From: Pseudomonas sp. PSB18
GTDB taxonomy: Bacteria; Pseudomonadota; Gammaproteobacteria; Pseudomonadales; Pseudomonadaceae
Direction: 5' to 3'
Length of the DNA: 64,000 bases
NCBI RefSeq assembly: GCF_014596565.1
Contig: NZ_NOIN01000013.1
Coordinates: forward strand, 1 to 64,000
Positions 51,832 through 61,790 of the stretch are shown in pieces (the stretch's first letter is position 1; every line of letters begins with the position of its first letter). Below the pieces are notes generated by a model. That model did no database searches and was not told the origin of the DNA. It was given only the letters and a program-made list of their open reading frames with translations. The position numbers and the translations under genes are program-made.

Positions 51832-52017
51832 GGCAGTAGACGAACTGAGGCCAAAGGAAGGGCGATGATAGCAATGGAAATCTTAATCGCCGCTGAACAG
51901 GTGAAATTCCTGACAGTTTTGCGCCTCCGCCGGTCACCACTGTGAGTCCATGCTGTTAGTCGAGGGTTACGACAGCTATAATCTGCCGCTTTCCTCTTCG
52001 CCAAGACCACACAGACC

Positions 52018-53289
52018 ATGACTGAGTCCGTTCTTGACTACATGACCCGCCTGGGTCGCGCTGCTCGCGAAGCGTCGCGCATCATCGGCCGTGCCAGCAC
52101 CGCGCAGAAAAACCGCGCCCTGCGAGCCGCCGCCAATGCGCTGGACGCCGCTCGCGCCGAGTTGTCCGCCGCCAACGAGCTGGACCTGGCCGCCGGCCGG
52201 GCCAATGGCCTCGAGCCGGCCATGCTCGAGCGCCTGGCGCTGACTCCGGCGCGCATCGACGGCATGATCGTCGGTCTGCGTCAGGTGGCGGCCCTGCCGG
52301 ACCCGGTCGGGGCGATCCGCGACATGAGCTACCGGCCATCGGGTATCCAGGTCGGCAGGATGCGCGTGCCCCTGGGCGTGGTCGGAATCATCTACGAGTC
52401 GCGGCCGAACGTGACCATCGACGCCGCGAGCCTGTGCCTGAAGTCCGGTAACGCGACCATTCTGCGCGGCGGTTCCGAGGCGATTCACTCCAACCGTGCC
52501 ATTGCCGCCTGCATCCAGCGCGGCCTGGCCGAGGCCGGTCTGCCGGCCGCCGTGGTGCAAGTGGTGGAAACCACTGACCGAGCTGCTGTCGGCGCGCTGA
52601 TCACCATGCCCGAATTCGTCGATGTCATCGTACCGCGCGGTGGCAAGGGCCTGATCGAACGGGTCAGCCGCGACGCCCGTGTACCGGTGATCAAGCACCT
52701 GGACGGCATCTGCCACGTCTACGTCAGCGCCCACGCCGAGTTGCCAAAGGCCCAGCGCATTGCCTTCAACGCCAAGACCTATCGCTACGGCATCTGCGGC
52801 GCGATGGAAACCCTGCTGGTGGACCAGGCCGTTGCCCAGGACTTCCTGCCGGCGATGGCTGCCCAGTTCCGTGAAAAAGGCGTCGAGCTGCGGGGTTGCG
52901 AGCGCACCCGGGCGATCATCGAGGCGGCAGAGGCCACCGAAGAGGACTGGAACACCGAATACCTGGCGCCGATCCTGTCGATCCGCGTGGTCGACGGGCT
53001 GGACCAGGCCATCGAGCACATCAATCGTCATGGCTCCCATCACACCGACGCCATCGTCAGCGAGCACCAGGGCGAAACCCGGCGCTTCGTGGCTGAAGTG
53101 GACTCGGCGTCGGTGATGATCAACACCCCGACCTGCTTCGCCGACGGCTTTGAATACGGATTGGGCGCCGAGATCGGCATTTCTACTGATAAGCTGCACG
53201 CCCGCGGCCCGGTGGGCCTCGAAGGCCTGACCTGCGAGAAGTACATCGTGGTCGGTGATGGCCAGTTGCGCGGACAGGAGCCGGTCTGA
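52018..53289 (+). CDS. proA: Gamma-glutamyl phosphate reductase
   Basis: The 423-residue enzyme makes glutamate-5-semialdehyde in proline synthesis. Markers are PLGVVGIIYESRPNVTIDAASLCLKSGN, VPRGGKGLIERVS, HLDGICHVYV and the late NTPTCFADGFEYGLGAEIGIS. It opens the block proA-nadD-rsfS-rlmH that is conserved in Pseudomonas. Confidence 0.97.
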   Translation: MTESVLDYMTRLGRAAREASRIIGRASTAQKNRALRAAANALDAARAELSAANELDLAAGRANGLEPAMLERLALTPARIDGMIVGLRQVAALPDPVGAIRDMSYRPSGIQVGRMRVPLGVVGIIYESRPNVTIDAASLCLKSGNATILRGGSEAIHSNRAIAACIQRGLAEAGLPAAVVQVVETTDRAAVGALITMPEFVDVIVPRGGKGLIERVSRDARVPVIKHLDGICHVYVSAHAELPKAQRIAFNAKTYRYGICGAMETLLVDQAVAQDFLPAMAAQFREKGVELRGCERTRAIIEAAEATEEDWNTEYLAPILSIRVVDGLDQAIEHINRHGSHHTDAIVSEHQGETRRFVAEVDSASVMINTPTCFADGFEYGLGAEIGISTDKLHARGPVGLEGLTCEKYIVVGDGQLRGQEPV

Positions 53290-53290
53290 C

Positions 53291-53977
53291 TTGGGCGACC
53301 TCGACCCGTCAGCCGCTGTGACGACGACAGCCCCGCCCCGGCGTATCGGTATTCTGGGCGGCACGTTCGACCCCGTGCACATCGGCCATTTGCGTGGTGC
53401 GCTGGAAGTCGCCGACGCTCTGGGCCTCGATGAGCTACGCCTGACGCCCAACGCCAGGCCGCCTCACCGGGATACGCCGCAGGTGTCGGCGCAGGACCGT
53501 CTGGCGATGGTCGAGTGCGCGGTGGCCGGAGTGCCGCCGCTGGTGGTGGACGCCCGCGAATTGCAGCGGGACAAACCGTCCTACTCCATTGACACCCTGG
53601 AGCTGATGCGCGCCGAACTGGCCGCCGACGCCCAGGTTTTCCTGCTTCTGGGCTGGGACGCATTTTGCGGCCTGCCCACTTGGCACCGCTGGGAAGAGTT
53701 GCTCCAGCATTGCCACATCCTGGTGCTGCAACGCCCGGATGCCGACAGCGAACCGCCGGATGCCTTGCGCAACCTGCTGGCGGCACGCTCGGTGAGCGAC
53801 CCGCTGGCCCTCAAGGGGCCGAGCGGACAGATTGCATTCGTCTGGCAGACACCGCTCGCGGTATCCGCCACCCAGATCCGTCAACTGCTGGCCAGCGGTA
53901 AGTCGGTACGTTTCCTGGTGCCTGACGCGGTCCTGGCCTACATCGATGCGCACGGGCTGTACCGTGCGTCGAACTGA
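53291..53977 (+). CDS. nadD: Nicotinate-nucleotide adenylyltransferase
   Basis: The 228-residue NMN/NaMN adenylyltransferase of NAD synthesis has GILGGTFDPVHIGHL (GxFxPxHxGH) and the late SATQIRQLL (ISSTxIR) motif. TTG 53291, one base after the proA stop, has AGGAG 10 bases upstream. GTG 53318 is an alternative, and the longer frame from 53255 overlaps proA. The N-terminus is therefore uncertain. Confidence 0.93.
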   Translation: MGDLDPSAAVTTTAPPRRIGILGGTFDPVHIGHLRGALEVADALGLDELRLTPNARPPHRDTPQVSAQDRLAMVECAVAGVPPLVVDARELQRDKPSYSIDTLELMRAELAADAQVFLLLGWDAFCGLPTWHRWEELLQHCHILVLQRPDADSEPPDALRNLLAARSVSDPLALKGPSGQIAFVWQTPLAVSATQIRQLLASGKSVRFLVPDAVLAYIDAHGLYRASN

Positions 53978-54047
53978 ACGAGGCTGCTTCAAGGCACGTG
54001 AGTACGTGTAGCGAAGCGCCCGAATATACGAGCAAAACGAGTTTTAT

Positions 54048-54542
54048 ATGACTGACAAAGACGTAAACAAAGTAAAGCGCAAGGGCACCTTCAAGAGCGC
54101 CCCGCTGCCAGTGGAGCCGCACACCGGCGCCGTGCTGGCCGGCGAAGAGCTGGTCAAGGTGGCCGTTGCGGCCCTGGAAGACGTCAAGGCCCAGGACATC
54201 CAGGTGATCGACGTTCGTGAAAAGCAGAGCATCACTGACTTCATGATCATCGCCACCGGTACCTCCAACCGCCAGATCGGCGCGATGCTGGACAAGGTCC
54301 GCGAAGCGGTCAAGGCCCAGGGCATCAAGCCGCTGGGTGAAGAAGGCAAGGGCGACAGCGACTGGGTCCTGCTGGATATGGACGATGTCATTGTGCACAT
54401 GATGACCGCCTCGGCACGCCAGTTCTATGACCTGGAGCGCCTGTGGGCCGGTGCCGAACAGAGCCGTGCGGCGGATGCCCGTCACCACAGCCCTGAAAAC
54501 ACCCATGAGCACTTCACCAAGCTCAACAAAGACCAGCAGTAA
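54048..54542 (+). CDS. rsfS: Ribosome silencing factor
   Basis: This 164-residue RsfS/Iojap protein binds uL14 on the large subunit and blocks subunit joining in starvation. VIDVREKQSITDFMIIATGTSNRQ and DWVLLDMDDVIVHMMTASARQFYDLERLW are diagnostic. The extra basic N-terminus and C-terminal tail are usual in Pseudomonas. Confidence 0.95.
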   Translation: MTDKDVNKVKRKGTFKSAPLPVEPHTGAVLAGEELVKVAVAALEDVKAQDIQVIDVREKQSITDFMIIATGTSNRQIGAMLDKVREAVKAQGIKPLGEEGKGDSDWVLLDMDDVIVHMMTASARQFYDLERLWAGAEQSRAADARHHSPENTHEHFTKLNKDQQ

Positions 54543-54551
54543 GGGATCGCT

Positions 54552-55019
54552 GTGCGACTGCGCCTGATCGCCGTCGGTTCCCGCATGCCCAAGTGGGTGG
54601 AAGAAGGCTGGCACGAATACGCCAAGCGTCTTCCGTCCGAGCTGGCCCTGGAACTGGTGGAAATTCCGCTCAACACCCGTGGGAAGAACGCCGACGTGGC
54701 GCGCTTCATCCGCCAGGAAGGCGAAGCCATGCTGGCCAAGGTCGGGCCGAACGAGCGCATCGTCACCCTCGAAGTCCACGGCAAGCCCTGGAGCACCGAG
54801 CAACTGGCGGTCGAGCTCGATCGCTGGCGGCTGGACTCGCGCACGGTGAATTTCATGGTCGGTGGCCCGGAAGGGCTGGCGCCGGAAGTCTGTGCCCGGG
54901 CCGATCAGCGCTGGTCGTTGTCGCCCCTGACGTTGCCGCACCCGCTGGTGCGGATCCTGATCGGTGAACAGTTGTATCGTGCCTGGACAGTCCTGTCCGG
55001 GCACCCTTACCACAAGTAA
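54552..55019 (+). CDS. rlmH: 23S rRNA pseudouridine-1915 N3-methyltransferase
   Basis: The 155-residue SPOUT methyltransferase has NFMVGGPEGL as the knot SAM-binding motif and the C-terminal LPHPLVRILIGEQLYRAW. GTG 54552 starts 9 bases after rsfS, and they are commonly co-transcribed. Confidence 0.96.
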   Translation: MRLRLIAVGSRMPKWVEEGWHEYAKRLPSELALELVEIPLNTRGKNADVARFIRQEGEAMLAKVGPNERIVTLEVHGKPWSTEQLAVELDRWRLDSRTVNFMVGGPEGLAPEVCARADQRWSLSPLTLPHPLVRILIGEQLYRAWTVLSGHPYHK

Positions 55020-55029
55020 TCCTGCCCTC

Positions 55030-56925
55030 ATGCCTCAGCCGATCCGCATCAAGGACCACGAAAAAGACGCCCGCCTGGTGCGCAGTCGCGTCGTGTTCGG
55101 CGCCATTACGGTGGTGACGCTGATCGGCGTGCTGATCGCGCGGCTCTATTTCCTCCAGGTGATCCAGTACGAGTACCACTCGACCCTGTCGGAAAACAAC
55201 CGTGTGCATGTGCAGCCGATCCCGCCGACCCGTGGGTTGATTTTCGACCGCAATGGCGTGGTGGTCGCCGATAACCGGCCCAGTTTCAGCCTGAGCATGA
55301 CCCGCGAGCGGTCCGGCGACTGGCAACAGGTGCTGGATGTCATCGTCGAAGTGCTGCAACTGACGCCCGAGGACCGGGCCATCTTCGAGAAGCGCATGCG
55401 CCAGGGGCGTCGGCCGTTCGAGCCGGTGCCGATCCTGTTCGAGCTGACCGAAGAGCAGATTGCCCTGATCGCGGTGAACCAGTTCCGCCTGCCGGGCGTC
55501 GAGGTGGTGGCGCAGTTGGTGCGTCATTACCCCCAGGGGGCGCATTTTGCCCACTCGGTCGGCTACATGGGGCGGATCAACGAGAAAGAGCTCAAGAGCC
55601 TCGATCCGGTCAACTACAGCGGTACCCACCACATCGGCAAGACCGGTATCGAGCGCTTCTACGAGCCCGAGCTGCACGGCCAGGTGGGTTACGAAGAAGT
55701 CGAGACCAACGCCCGCGGTCGCGTGTTGCGGGTTCTCAAGCGCACCGACCCGATTCCCGGCAAGGACATTGTCCTGAGCCTGGACATCAAGCTGCAGGAA
55801 GCCGCCGAAGCGGCCCTGGGCGGACGTCGGGGCGCCGTGGTGGCATTGGACCCGGCCACCGGCGAGGTCCTGGCGATGGTCAGCCAGCCGAGTTTCGACC
55901 CGAACCTGTTCGTCACCGGCATCAGCTTCAAGGCCTATGCCGAGTTGCGCGACTCCATCGACCGGCCGCTGTTCAACCGGGTACTGCGCGGCCTTTACCC
56001 GCCCGGCTCGACCATCAAGCCGGCCGTGGCGATTGCCGGGCTGGACGCGGGCGTGGTGACCGCCTCGAGCCGGGTCTTCGACCCCGGCTATTACATGCTG
56101 CCCAACTACGACCACAAATACCGTAACTGGAACCGTACCGGCGACGGCTATGTGGATCTGGAAACGGCGATCATGCGGTCCAACGACACCTACTTCTATG
56201 ACCTGGCCCACAAGCTGGGGATCGATCGGCTGTCGTCCTACCTGGGCAAGTTCGGCATCGGCCAGAAAGTCTCCCTGGACATGTTCGAAGAATCGCCCGG
56301 CCTGATGCCGTCCCGGGAATGGAAACGGGTGACCCGCCGCCAGGCGTGGTTCCCGGGTGAAACCCTGATCCTGGGGATCGGCCAGGGCTACATGCAGGCA
56401 ACGCCTTTGCAATTGGCCCAGGCCACGGCCCTGGTGGCGAGCAAGGGCAAGTGGCATCGCCCGCACCTGGCCAAGACCATCGAAGGCCAGCCGCCCGTGG
56501 ACCCGGACCCGATGCCGGACATCATCCTGCACAATCCGTCGGACTGGCAGAAGGTCAACAACGGCATGCAGCAGGTGATGCACGGTGCCCGAGGTACGGC
56601 GCGCAAGGCGGCAATCGGGTCGCCTTATCGCATCGCCGGCAAGAGCGGTACGGCCCAGGTGGTCGCGATCAAGCAGGGCGAGAAGTACGACCGCTCCAAG
56701 GTCCAGGAGCGCCACCGCGACCACGCCCTGTTCGTCGGCTTCGCCCCGGCCGACAACCCGAAGATCGTCGTGGCGGTGATGGTCGAGAACGGTGAGTCCG
56801 GTTCCGGTGTCGCCGCGCCCGTGGTGCGCCAGGTCATGGATGCCTGGCTGCTGGATGAACACGGCCAGCTCAAGCCTGAATACGCAAGCCCCACCACCGC
56901 GGAGGCTACGGCCCGTGAAGAATAA
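55030..56925 (+). CDS. mrdA: Penicillin-binding protein 2 (elongasome transpeptidase)
   Basis: This 631-residue class B PBP has one N-terminal membrane segment (about 20-40), a pedestal domain, and the transpeptidase motifs YPPGSTIKP (SxxK), SND in IMRSNDTYF, and KSGTAQ. It crosslinks peptidoglycan during cell elongation with RodA. The start is ATG 55030; the longer frame overlaps rlmH. Confidence 0.96.
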   Translation: MPQPIRIKDHEKDARLVRSRVVFGAITVVTLIGVLIARLYFLQVIQYEYHSTLSENNRVHVQPIPPTRGLIFDRNGVVVADNRPSFSLSMTRERSGDWQQVLDVIVEVLQLTPEDRAIFEKRMRQGRRPFEPVPILFELTEEQIALIAVNQFRLPGVEVVAQLVRHYPQGAHFAHSVGYMGRINEKELKSLDPVNYSGTHHIGKTGIERFYEPELHGQVGYEEVETNARGRVLRVLKRTDPIPGKDIVLSLDIKLQEAAEAALGGRRGAVVALDPATGEVLAMVSQPSFDPNLFVTGISFKAYAELRDSIDRPLFNRVLRGLYPPGSTIKPAVAIAGLDAGVVTASSRVFDPGYYMLPNYDHKYRNWNRTGDGYVDLETAIMRSNDTYFYDLAHKLGIDRLSSYLGKFGIGQKVSLDMFEESPGLMPSREWKRVTRRQAWFPGETLILGIGQGYMQATPLQLAQATALVASKGKWHRPHLAKTIEGQPPVDPDPMPDIILHNPSDWQKVNNGMQQVMHGARGTARKAAIGSPYRIAGKSGTAQVVAIKQGEKYDRSKVQERHRDHALFVGFAPADNPKIVVAVMVENGESGSGVAAPVVRQVMDAWLLDEHGQLKPEYASPTTAEATAREE

Positions 56926-58060
56926 TTTCGACCGGATCCTCTCCAGCGAAGACGTGATGCGCCGTCGCGCCACGCTGTTGCAACGCATGCACATCGATGG
57001 CCCGTTGCTGGTCCTGCTGCTGATCCTGGCCGCGGGCAGCCTGTTCGTGTTGTATTCGGCCAGCGGCAAGAGCTGGGACCTGCTGGCCAAGCAGGCCACT
57101 TCGTTCGGCATCGGGCTGGTGTCGATGATCGTCATTGCCCAGCTTGAACCCCGGTTCATGGCGCGCTGGGTGCCGCTGGCCTATGTGGTGGGCGTGAGCC
57201 TGTTGGTGGTGGTGGACGTGATGGGCCATAACGCCATGGGGGCCACGCGCTGGATCAACATCCCCGGGGTGATCCGTTTCCAGCCTTCGGAGTTCCTGAA
57301 GATCATCATGCCGGCGACCATCGCCTGGTACTTGTCCAAGCGCACCTTGCCGCCGCAGCTCAAGCACGTGTGCATCAGCCTGTTGCTGATCGGCATCCCG
57401 TTCATCCTGATCGTGCGCCAGCCGGACCTCGGCACTTCACTGCTGATCCTGGCCGGTGGCGCCTTCGTGCTGTTCATGGGCGGGTTGCGCTGGCGCTGGA
57501 TCCTGAGCGTGATTGCCATCGCGATACCGGTGTCGGTGGCCATGTGGTACTTCGTGATGCACGACTATCAGAAGCAGCGCATCCTGACCTTCCTCGACCC
57601 GGAAAGCGATCCGCTGGGTACCGGCTGGAACATCATCCAGTCCAAGGCCGCCATCGGCTCCGGTGGGGTATTCGGCAAGGGCTGGTTGATGGGCACCCAG
57701 TCGCACCTGGACTTCCTGCCGGAAAGCCACACCGACTTCATCATCGCTGTGATGGGCGAGGAGTTCGGCCTGGTGGGTATCTGCCTGCTGCTGCTGATCT
57801 ACTTGTTGCTGATCGGCCGGGGGCTGGTCATCACTGCCCAGGCCCAGACCCTGTTCGGCAAGTTGCTGGCGGGCAGCCTGACCATGACGTTTTTTGTTTA
57901 CGTTTTCGTCAACATCGGTATGGTCAGTGGCTTGTTGCCGGTCGTGGGGGTGCCGTTGCCCTTCATCAGCTACGGAGGAACTTCGCTGGTGACGCTACTG
58001 TCAGCGTTTGGGGTCTTGATGTCGATCCATACCCACCGCAAGTGGATCGCGCAGGTTTGA
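56915..58060 (+). CDS. rodA: Rod-shape-determining glycosyltransferase RodA
   Basis: The 381-residue SEDS-family membrane glycosyltransferase polymerises lipid II with PBP2. WINIPGVIRFQPSEFLK, VRQPDLGTSLLIL and PLPFISYGGTSLV are SEDS signatures. GTG 56915 overlaps the mrdA end by 11 bases and has GGAGG 9 bases upstream. Confidence 0.95.
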   Translation: MKNNFDRILSSEDVMRRRATLLQRMHIDGPLLVLLLILAAGSLFVLYSASGKSWDLLAKQATSFGIGLVSMIVIAQLEPRFMARWVPLAYVVGVSLLVVVDVMGHNAMGATRWINIPGVIRFQPSEFLKIIMPATIAWYLSKRTLPPQLKHVCISLLLIGIPFILIVRQPDLGTSLLILAGGAFVLFMGGLRWRWILSVIAIAIPVSVAMWYFVMHDYQKQRILTFLDPESDPLGTGWNIIQSKAAIGSGGVFGKGWLMGTQSHLDFLPESHTDFIIAVMGEEFGLVGICLLLLIYLLLIGRGLVITAQAQTLFGKLLAGSLTMTFFVYVFVNIGMVSGLLPVVGVPLPFISYGGTSLVTLLSAFGVLMSIHTHRKWIAQV

Positions 58061-58077
58061 ATAAGGTGAAGAGTTCA

Positions 58078-59085
58078 ATGCAAGCAATGCGTGGCTGGTC
58101 GACGCGACATGCGTGGGTCGGCCTGATCAGCCTCCTGGGCGGTGCGTCGCACGCCTTGGCCGGTGAATACGAAGGCTCGCCGCAGGTAGCCGAATTCGTC
58201 GGTGAAATGACCCGTGATTACGGCTTTGCCGGTGAGCAACTGATGGGGGTGTTCCGCGAGGCCGAACGCAAGCAGTCGATCCTCGACGCGATCTCCCGGC
58301 CCGCCGAGCGGGTCAAGCAGTGGAGCGAATACCGGCCGATGTTCATCACCGAGGCGCGCATCGCCCGGGGTGTGGACTTCTGGCGCCAGCACGAGGCCGC
58401 CCTGACCCGCGCCGAGCAGGAATACGGTGTGCCGGCCCAGGTCATCGTGTCCATCATCGGTGTCGAGACCTTCTTTGGCCGCAATACCGGGAATTTCCGG
58501 GTGATCGACGCCCTGTCGACCCTGGGCTTCGATTATCCGCCGCGCGCCGAGTTCTTCCGCAAGGAACTGCGTGAATTCCTGTTGCTGGCCCGCGAGGAAC
58601 AGGTCGATCCGCTGACCCTCAAGGGGTCCTATGCCGGGGCCATGGGCTTGCCGCAGTTCATGCCCAGCAGTTTCCGCGCCTATGCGGTGGATTTCGATGG
58701 CGATGGCCACATCAATATCTGGACCAACCCGACCGATGCCATCGGCAGTGTTGCCAGCTATTTCAAGCGCCACGGCTGGGAAGCCGGCCAACCGGTGGTC
58801 AGCCGTGCCGACGTGCGTGGCGACCAGGTGGACGAGGGCCTGAGCGAGGGCATCGAGCCGACGAAAACCGTCGGGGAGTTGCGGGCGCTGGGCTGGTCGA
58901 GTCATGATGCGCTGCGTGACGACATGCCCGTCACCGCTATCCGCCTGGAAGGCGAGCAGGGCCCTGAATACTGGATGGGCCTGAAGAATTTCTACGCAAT
59001 TACGCGTTATAACCGCAGTGTGATGTACGCCATGGCTGTGCATCAACTGTCTGAAGAGCTGGTCAAAGCACGGGGCGTCAAATAA
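58078..59085 (+). CDS. mltB: Membrane-bound lytic murein transglycosylase B
   Basis: The 335-residue lytic transglycosylase has an N-terminal signal sequence (to about residue 29), the catalytic glutamate in VSIIGVETFFGRNTG and AGAMGLPQFMPSSFRAYAVDFDGDG. It cleaves glycan strands in the periplasm. It follows rodA by 17 bases and overlaps rlpA by one base. Confidence 0.94.
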   Translation: MQAMRGWSTRHAWVGLISLLGGASHALAGEYEGSPQVAEFVGEMTRDYGFAGEQLMGVFREAERKQSILDAISRPAERVKQWSEYRPMFITEARIARGVDFWRQHEAALTRAEQEYGVPAQVIVSIIGVETFFGRNTGNFRVIDALSTLGFDYPPRAEFFRKELREFLLLAREEQVDPLTLKGSYAGAMGLPQFMPSSFRAYAVDFDGDGHINIWTNPTDAIGSVASYFKRHGWEAGQPVVSRADVRGDQVDEGLSEGIEPTKTVGELRALGWSSHDALRDDMPVTAIRLEGEQGPEYWMGLKNFYAITRYNRSVMYAMAVHQLSEELVKARGVK

Positions 59086-60110
59086 TGCAGGCATTGCCTA
59101 CCTATCAACCCCTGAAAGCCAGGCCCCTGAAGTTCGTGGCACTGGCTGCGCTGTCGCTGTTGGTCGTCAGTTGTTCGACCAGTCGCGCACCGACCCAGAA
59201 AAGCTCCACCGCCGTGCGCGCCATGCCGGGCCTGGACATCAACCGTGCACACAAGGACGGCGCGCCGTGGTGGGACGTGGATGTCTCGCGCATTCCAGAC
59301 GCCACCCCGACTCTGCACACCGGCCCCTACAAGGCCAACCCGTATACGGTGCTGGGCAAGACCTATTTCCCGATGGCCGATTCCAAGACCTACGTCGCGT
59401 CGGGCACGGCGTCCTGGTATGGCACCAAGTTTCATGGCCAGAACACCGCCAATGGCGAGGTGTATGACCTGTACGGCATGAGCGCGGCCCACAAGACCTT
59501 GCCGCTGCCCAGTTACGTGCGGGTGACCAACCTGGACAACAACAAGAGCGTGATCCTGCGGGTCAATGACCGTGGGCCGTTCTATTCCGACCGTATCATC
59601 GACCTGTCGTATGCGGCGGCGAAAAAACTCGGTTACGCTGAAATCGGCACCGCGCGGGTCAAGGTCGAGGGCATCGACCCGCAGGAGTGGTGGGCCCAGC
59701 GTGGCCGTCCGGCGCCTTTGATGCTCAACGAGCCAAAAGTGGCGCAAAATGCCGCGCCGACCGTGACGGCGTCCACCGGCACGGTCGAACAATGGACACC
59801 GCCGCCGCAGCAACACGCCGCGGCCGTAGTGCCTGTGCAGCTGGATGCAAAAAAAAACGCTTCTGCAACAGCGTCTGGCCAGTATCTGCAAGTGGGCGCG
59901 TTCGCCAACCCGGACGCTGCCGAACTGCTCCGCTCGAAGCTGAGCTCGATGGTGAGCGCTCCGGTGTTCATCAGCTCGATCGTGCGCAACCAGCAGACAC
60001 TGCATCGGGTGCGCCTGGGGCCGATCGGTTCTCCGGGTGAAGTCCAGCAGGTGCAGAACAGCGTGCGCCTGGCCAATCTCGGTTCGCCGAGCCTGGTCAC
60101 CGCCGAATGA
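59085..60110 (+). CDS. rlpA: Septal ring lytic transglycosylase RlpA
   Basis: This 341-residue lipoprotein has lipobox LLVVSC (Cys about 27). The double-psi barrel RlpA domain contains GTASWYGTKFHGQNTANGE and VNDRGPFYSDRIIDLS. A C-terminal SPOR domain (about 265-338, QYLQVGAFANPDAAELL) binds denuded septal glycans. It cleaves naked glycan strands at the septum. Confidence 0.95.
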   Translation: MQALPTYQPLKARPLKFVALAALSLLVVSCSTSRAPTQKSSTAVRAMPGLDINRAHKDGAPWWDVDVSRIPDATPTLHTGPYKANPYTVLGKTYFPMADSKTYVASGTASWYGTKFHGQNTANGEVYDLYGMSAAHKTLPLPSYVRVTNLDNNKSVILRVNDRGPFYSDRIIDLSYAAAKKLGYAEIGTARVKVEGIDPQEWWAQRGRPAPLMLNEPKVAQNAAPTVTASTGTVEQWTPPPQQHAAAVVPVQLDAKKNASATASGQYLQVGAFANPDAAELLRSKLSSMVSAPVFISSIVRNQQTLHRVRLGPIGSPGEVQQVQNSVRLANLGSPSLVTAE

Positions 60111-60121
60111 TTGATTGAAGG

Positions 60122-60142
60122 CCCGCTTGCGGTTCGAGCGGG
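60122..60142 (+). terminator. Hairpin between rlpA and dacA
   Basis: CCCGCT (60122-60127) and AGCGGG (60137-60142) form a short perfect stem 12 bases after the rlpA stop, without a T run. It is a weak terminator or attenuator candidate. Confidence 0.35.
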
Positions 60143-60277
60143 TCCGGTTGTTGGCTCCATGAATAACAAAAGCCCGGCAAGGGATGTGAGTGAGCAACTT
60201 AATACGCGGCGGCCCGTCAAGAAGGCTGCCTGTTTAGTATTGCCTCCGGGCAGTCCATTAGCGATTTCGAGAGACGG

Positions 60278-61435
60278 ATGAACATTACCACCTTTGCCAA
60301 ACGCCTTTGCCTGTTAGTCCCGCTGCTTCTTTCACCCGCCGCGTTCGCGGTCGAGATGATGCCGTCGCCTCCGCAACTGGCGGCCAAGGCCTTTGTGCTC
60401 ATGGACGCCAGCAGCGGCAATGTGCTGGTCGAGAGCAACGGTGACCAGCGCCTGCCACCGGCCAGCCTGACCAAGCTGATGACCGCCTACATCGCGACCC
60501 TGGAAATCCGTCGTGGCCAGATCGGTGAGAACGATCCGGTGACTGTCAGCGAAAACGCCTGGCGCACTGGCGGTTCGCGGATGTTCATCAAGGTCGGCTC
60601 GCAGGTGACCGTCAGCGACCTGCTGCACGGCATCATCATCCAGTCCGGCAACGACGCCAGCGTCGCCCTGGCCGAGCACATTGCCGGCAGCGAAGATGCA
60701 TTTGCCGACATGATGAACAAGACGGTCGCCGACCTGGGCATGACCAACAGTCACTTCATGAACCCCACCGGCCTGCCGAACCCCGAGCACTACTCGTCGG
60801 CACACGACATGGCGGTCCTGGCGCGGGCGATCATTCATGAAGACCCGGCGCACTACGCCATCTATTCCCAGAAGGAATTCTTCTGGAACGGCATCAAGCA
60901 GCCTAACCGCAACCTGCTGCTGTGGCGCGACAAGACCGTCGACGGCCTGAAAACCGGCCACACCGACGAGGCGGGCTACTGCATGGTGTCCTCGGCGGTA
61001 CGTGACGGCATGCGCCTGATCGCCGTGGTGTTCGGTACCAGCAGCGAAGTGGCCCGTGCCGCTGAAACCCAGAAGCTCTTGACTTACGGTTTCCGTTTCT
61101 TCGAAACCCAGACGTTCTACCAGAAAGGCACCGAACTGGCCCAGGCCCAGGTCTGGAAAGGCACCAGCAGCCAGGTGAAAGCCGGCCTGGCCGAAGACCT
61201 GACCATGACCCTGCCAAAAGGCCAGCTCAAGAAGCTCGCCGCCAGCATGACCCTGAACCCGCAACTGACCGCCCCCATCGCCAAGGGCGACGTGATCGGT
61301 AAAGTTGAAGTCAAACTGGAAGACAAAGTGGTGCACAGCGCCGACTTGATCGCGCTGGATGCGGTCGAGGAAGGTGGTATCTTCCGCCGCATGTGGGATA
61401 GCATCCGGCTATTCTTCTACGGCTTGTTCAACTGA
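60278..61435 (+). CDS. dacA: D-alanyl-D-alanine carboxypeptidase (PBP5/6 type)
   Basis: The 385-residue low-molecular-mass PBP has a cleavable signal peptide (LLLSPAAFA), ASLTKLMT (SxxK), SGND (SxN) and KTGHTDEAG (KTG) motifs, a beta-sheet domain, and an amphipathic C-terminal anchor (RMWDSIRLFFYGLFN). It trims the terminal D-Ala from peptidoglycan stem peptides. Confidence 0.96.
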   Translation: MNITTFAKRLCLLVPLLLSPAAFAVEMMPSPPQLAAKAFVLMDASSGNVLVESNGDQRLPPASLTKLMTAYIATLEIRRGQIGENDPVTVSENAWRTGGSRMFIKVGSQVTVSDLLHGIIIQSGNDASVALAEHIAGSEDAFADMMNKTVADLGMTNSHFMNPTGLPNPEHYSSAHDMAVLARAIIHEDPAHYAIYSQKEFFWNGIKQPNRNLLLWRDKTVDGLKTGHTDEAGYCMVSSAVRDGMRLIAVVFGTSSEVARAAETQKLLTYGFRFFETQTFYQKGTELAQAQVWKGTSSQVKAGLAEDLTMTLPKGQLKKLAASMTLNPQLTAPIAKGDVIGKVEVKLEDKVVHSADLIALDAVEEGGIFRRMWDSIRLFFYGLFN

Positions 61436-61453
61436 ATCGAATGTTGACTGCAT

Positions 61454-61487
61454 GGCCCCGTTCCTGTCCGGCGCGGGGCCTTGTTCG
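61454..61487 (+). terminator. Probable terminator after dacA
   Basis: GGCCCCG (61454-61460) and CGGGGCC (61474-61480) form a 7-base GC stem followed by TTGTTCGTT. Confidence 0.6.
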
Positions 61488-61514
61488 TTATCACGTCTAC
61501 GAGGCCGTTACGCC

Positions 61515-61790
61515 ATGACAGACTCAGAAGTAAAGGCGCCAAAGATCGAATTTCCCTGCAAGGACTATCCGATCAAAGTAATTGGCGACACCGGAGTGGG
61601 CTTCAAGGACAAGGTCGTTGCCATCCTTGAAAAGCACGCCACCGTCGATCTCCTGACCCTGGCCGAGCGCCAGAGCAGCAATGGCAAGTACACGACGATT
61701 CAGTTGCACATCGTTGCCACCGGCCAGGAGCAGCTGTACGACATCAATAGCGAGCTGCGGGCGACCGGCGTCGTGCACATGGTGTTGTGA
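61515..61790 (+). CDS. ybeD: DUF493 (YbeD) family protein
   Basis: This 91-residue ACT-like small protein has IEFPCKDYPIKVIGD at the start and the C-terminal INSELRATGVVHMVL. It is regularly found between dacA and lipB and may regulate lipoate metabolism, though its function is not firm. The stop TGA overlaps the lipB ATG. Confidence 0.93.
   Translation: MTDSEVKAPKIEFPCKDYPIKVIGDTGVGFKDKVVAILEKHATVDLLTLAERQSSNGKYTTIQLHIVATGQEQLYDINSELRATGVVHMVL

Noticed and set aside
54853..57159. A 768-residue open frame on the minus strand
   Set aside because: It is the shadow of mrdA and the rodA start, with no recognisable domain. The plus-strand genes are certain.
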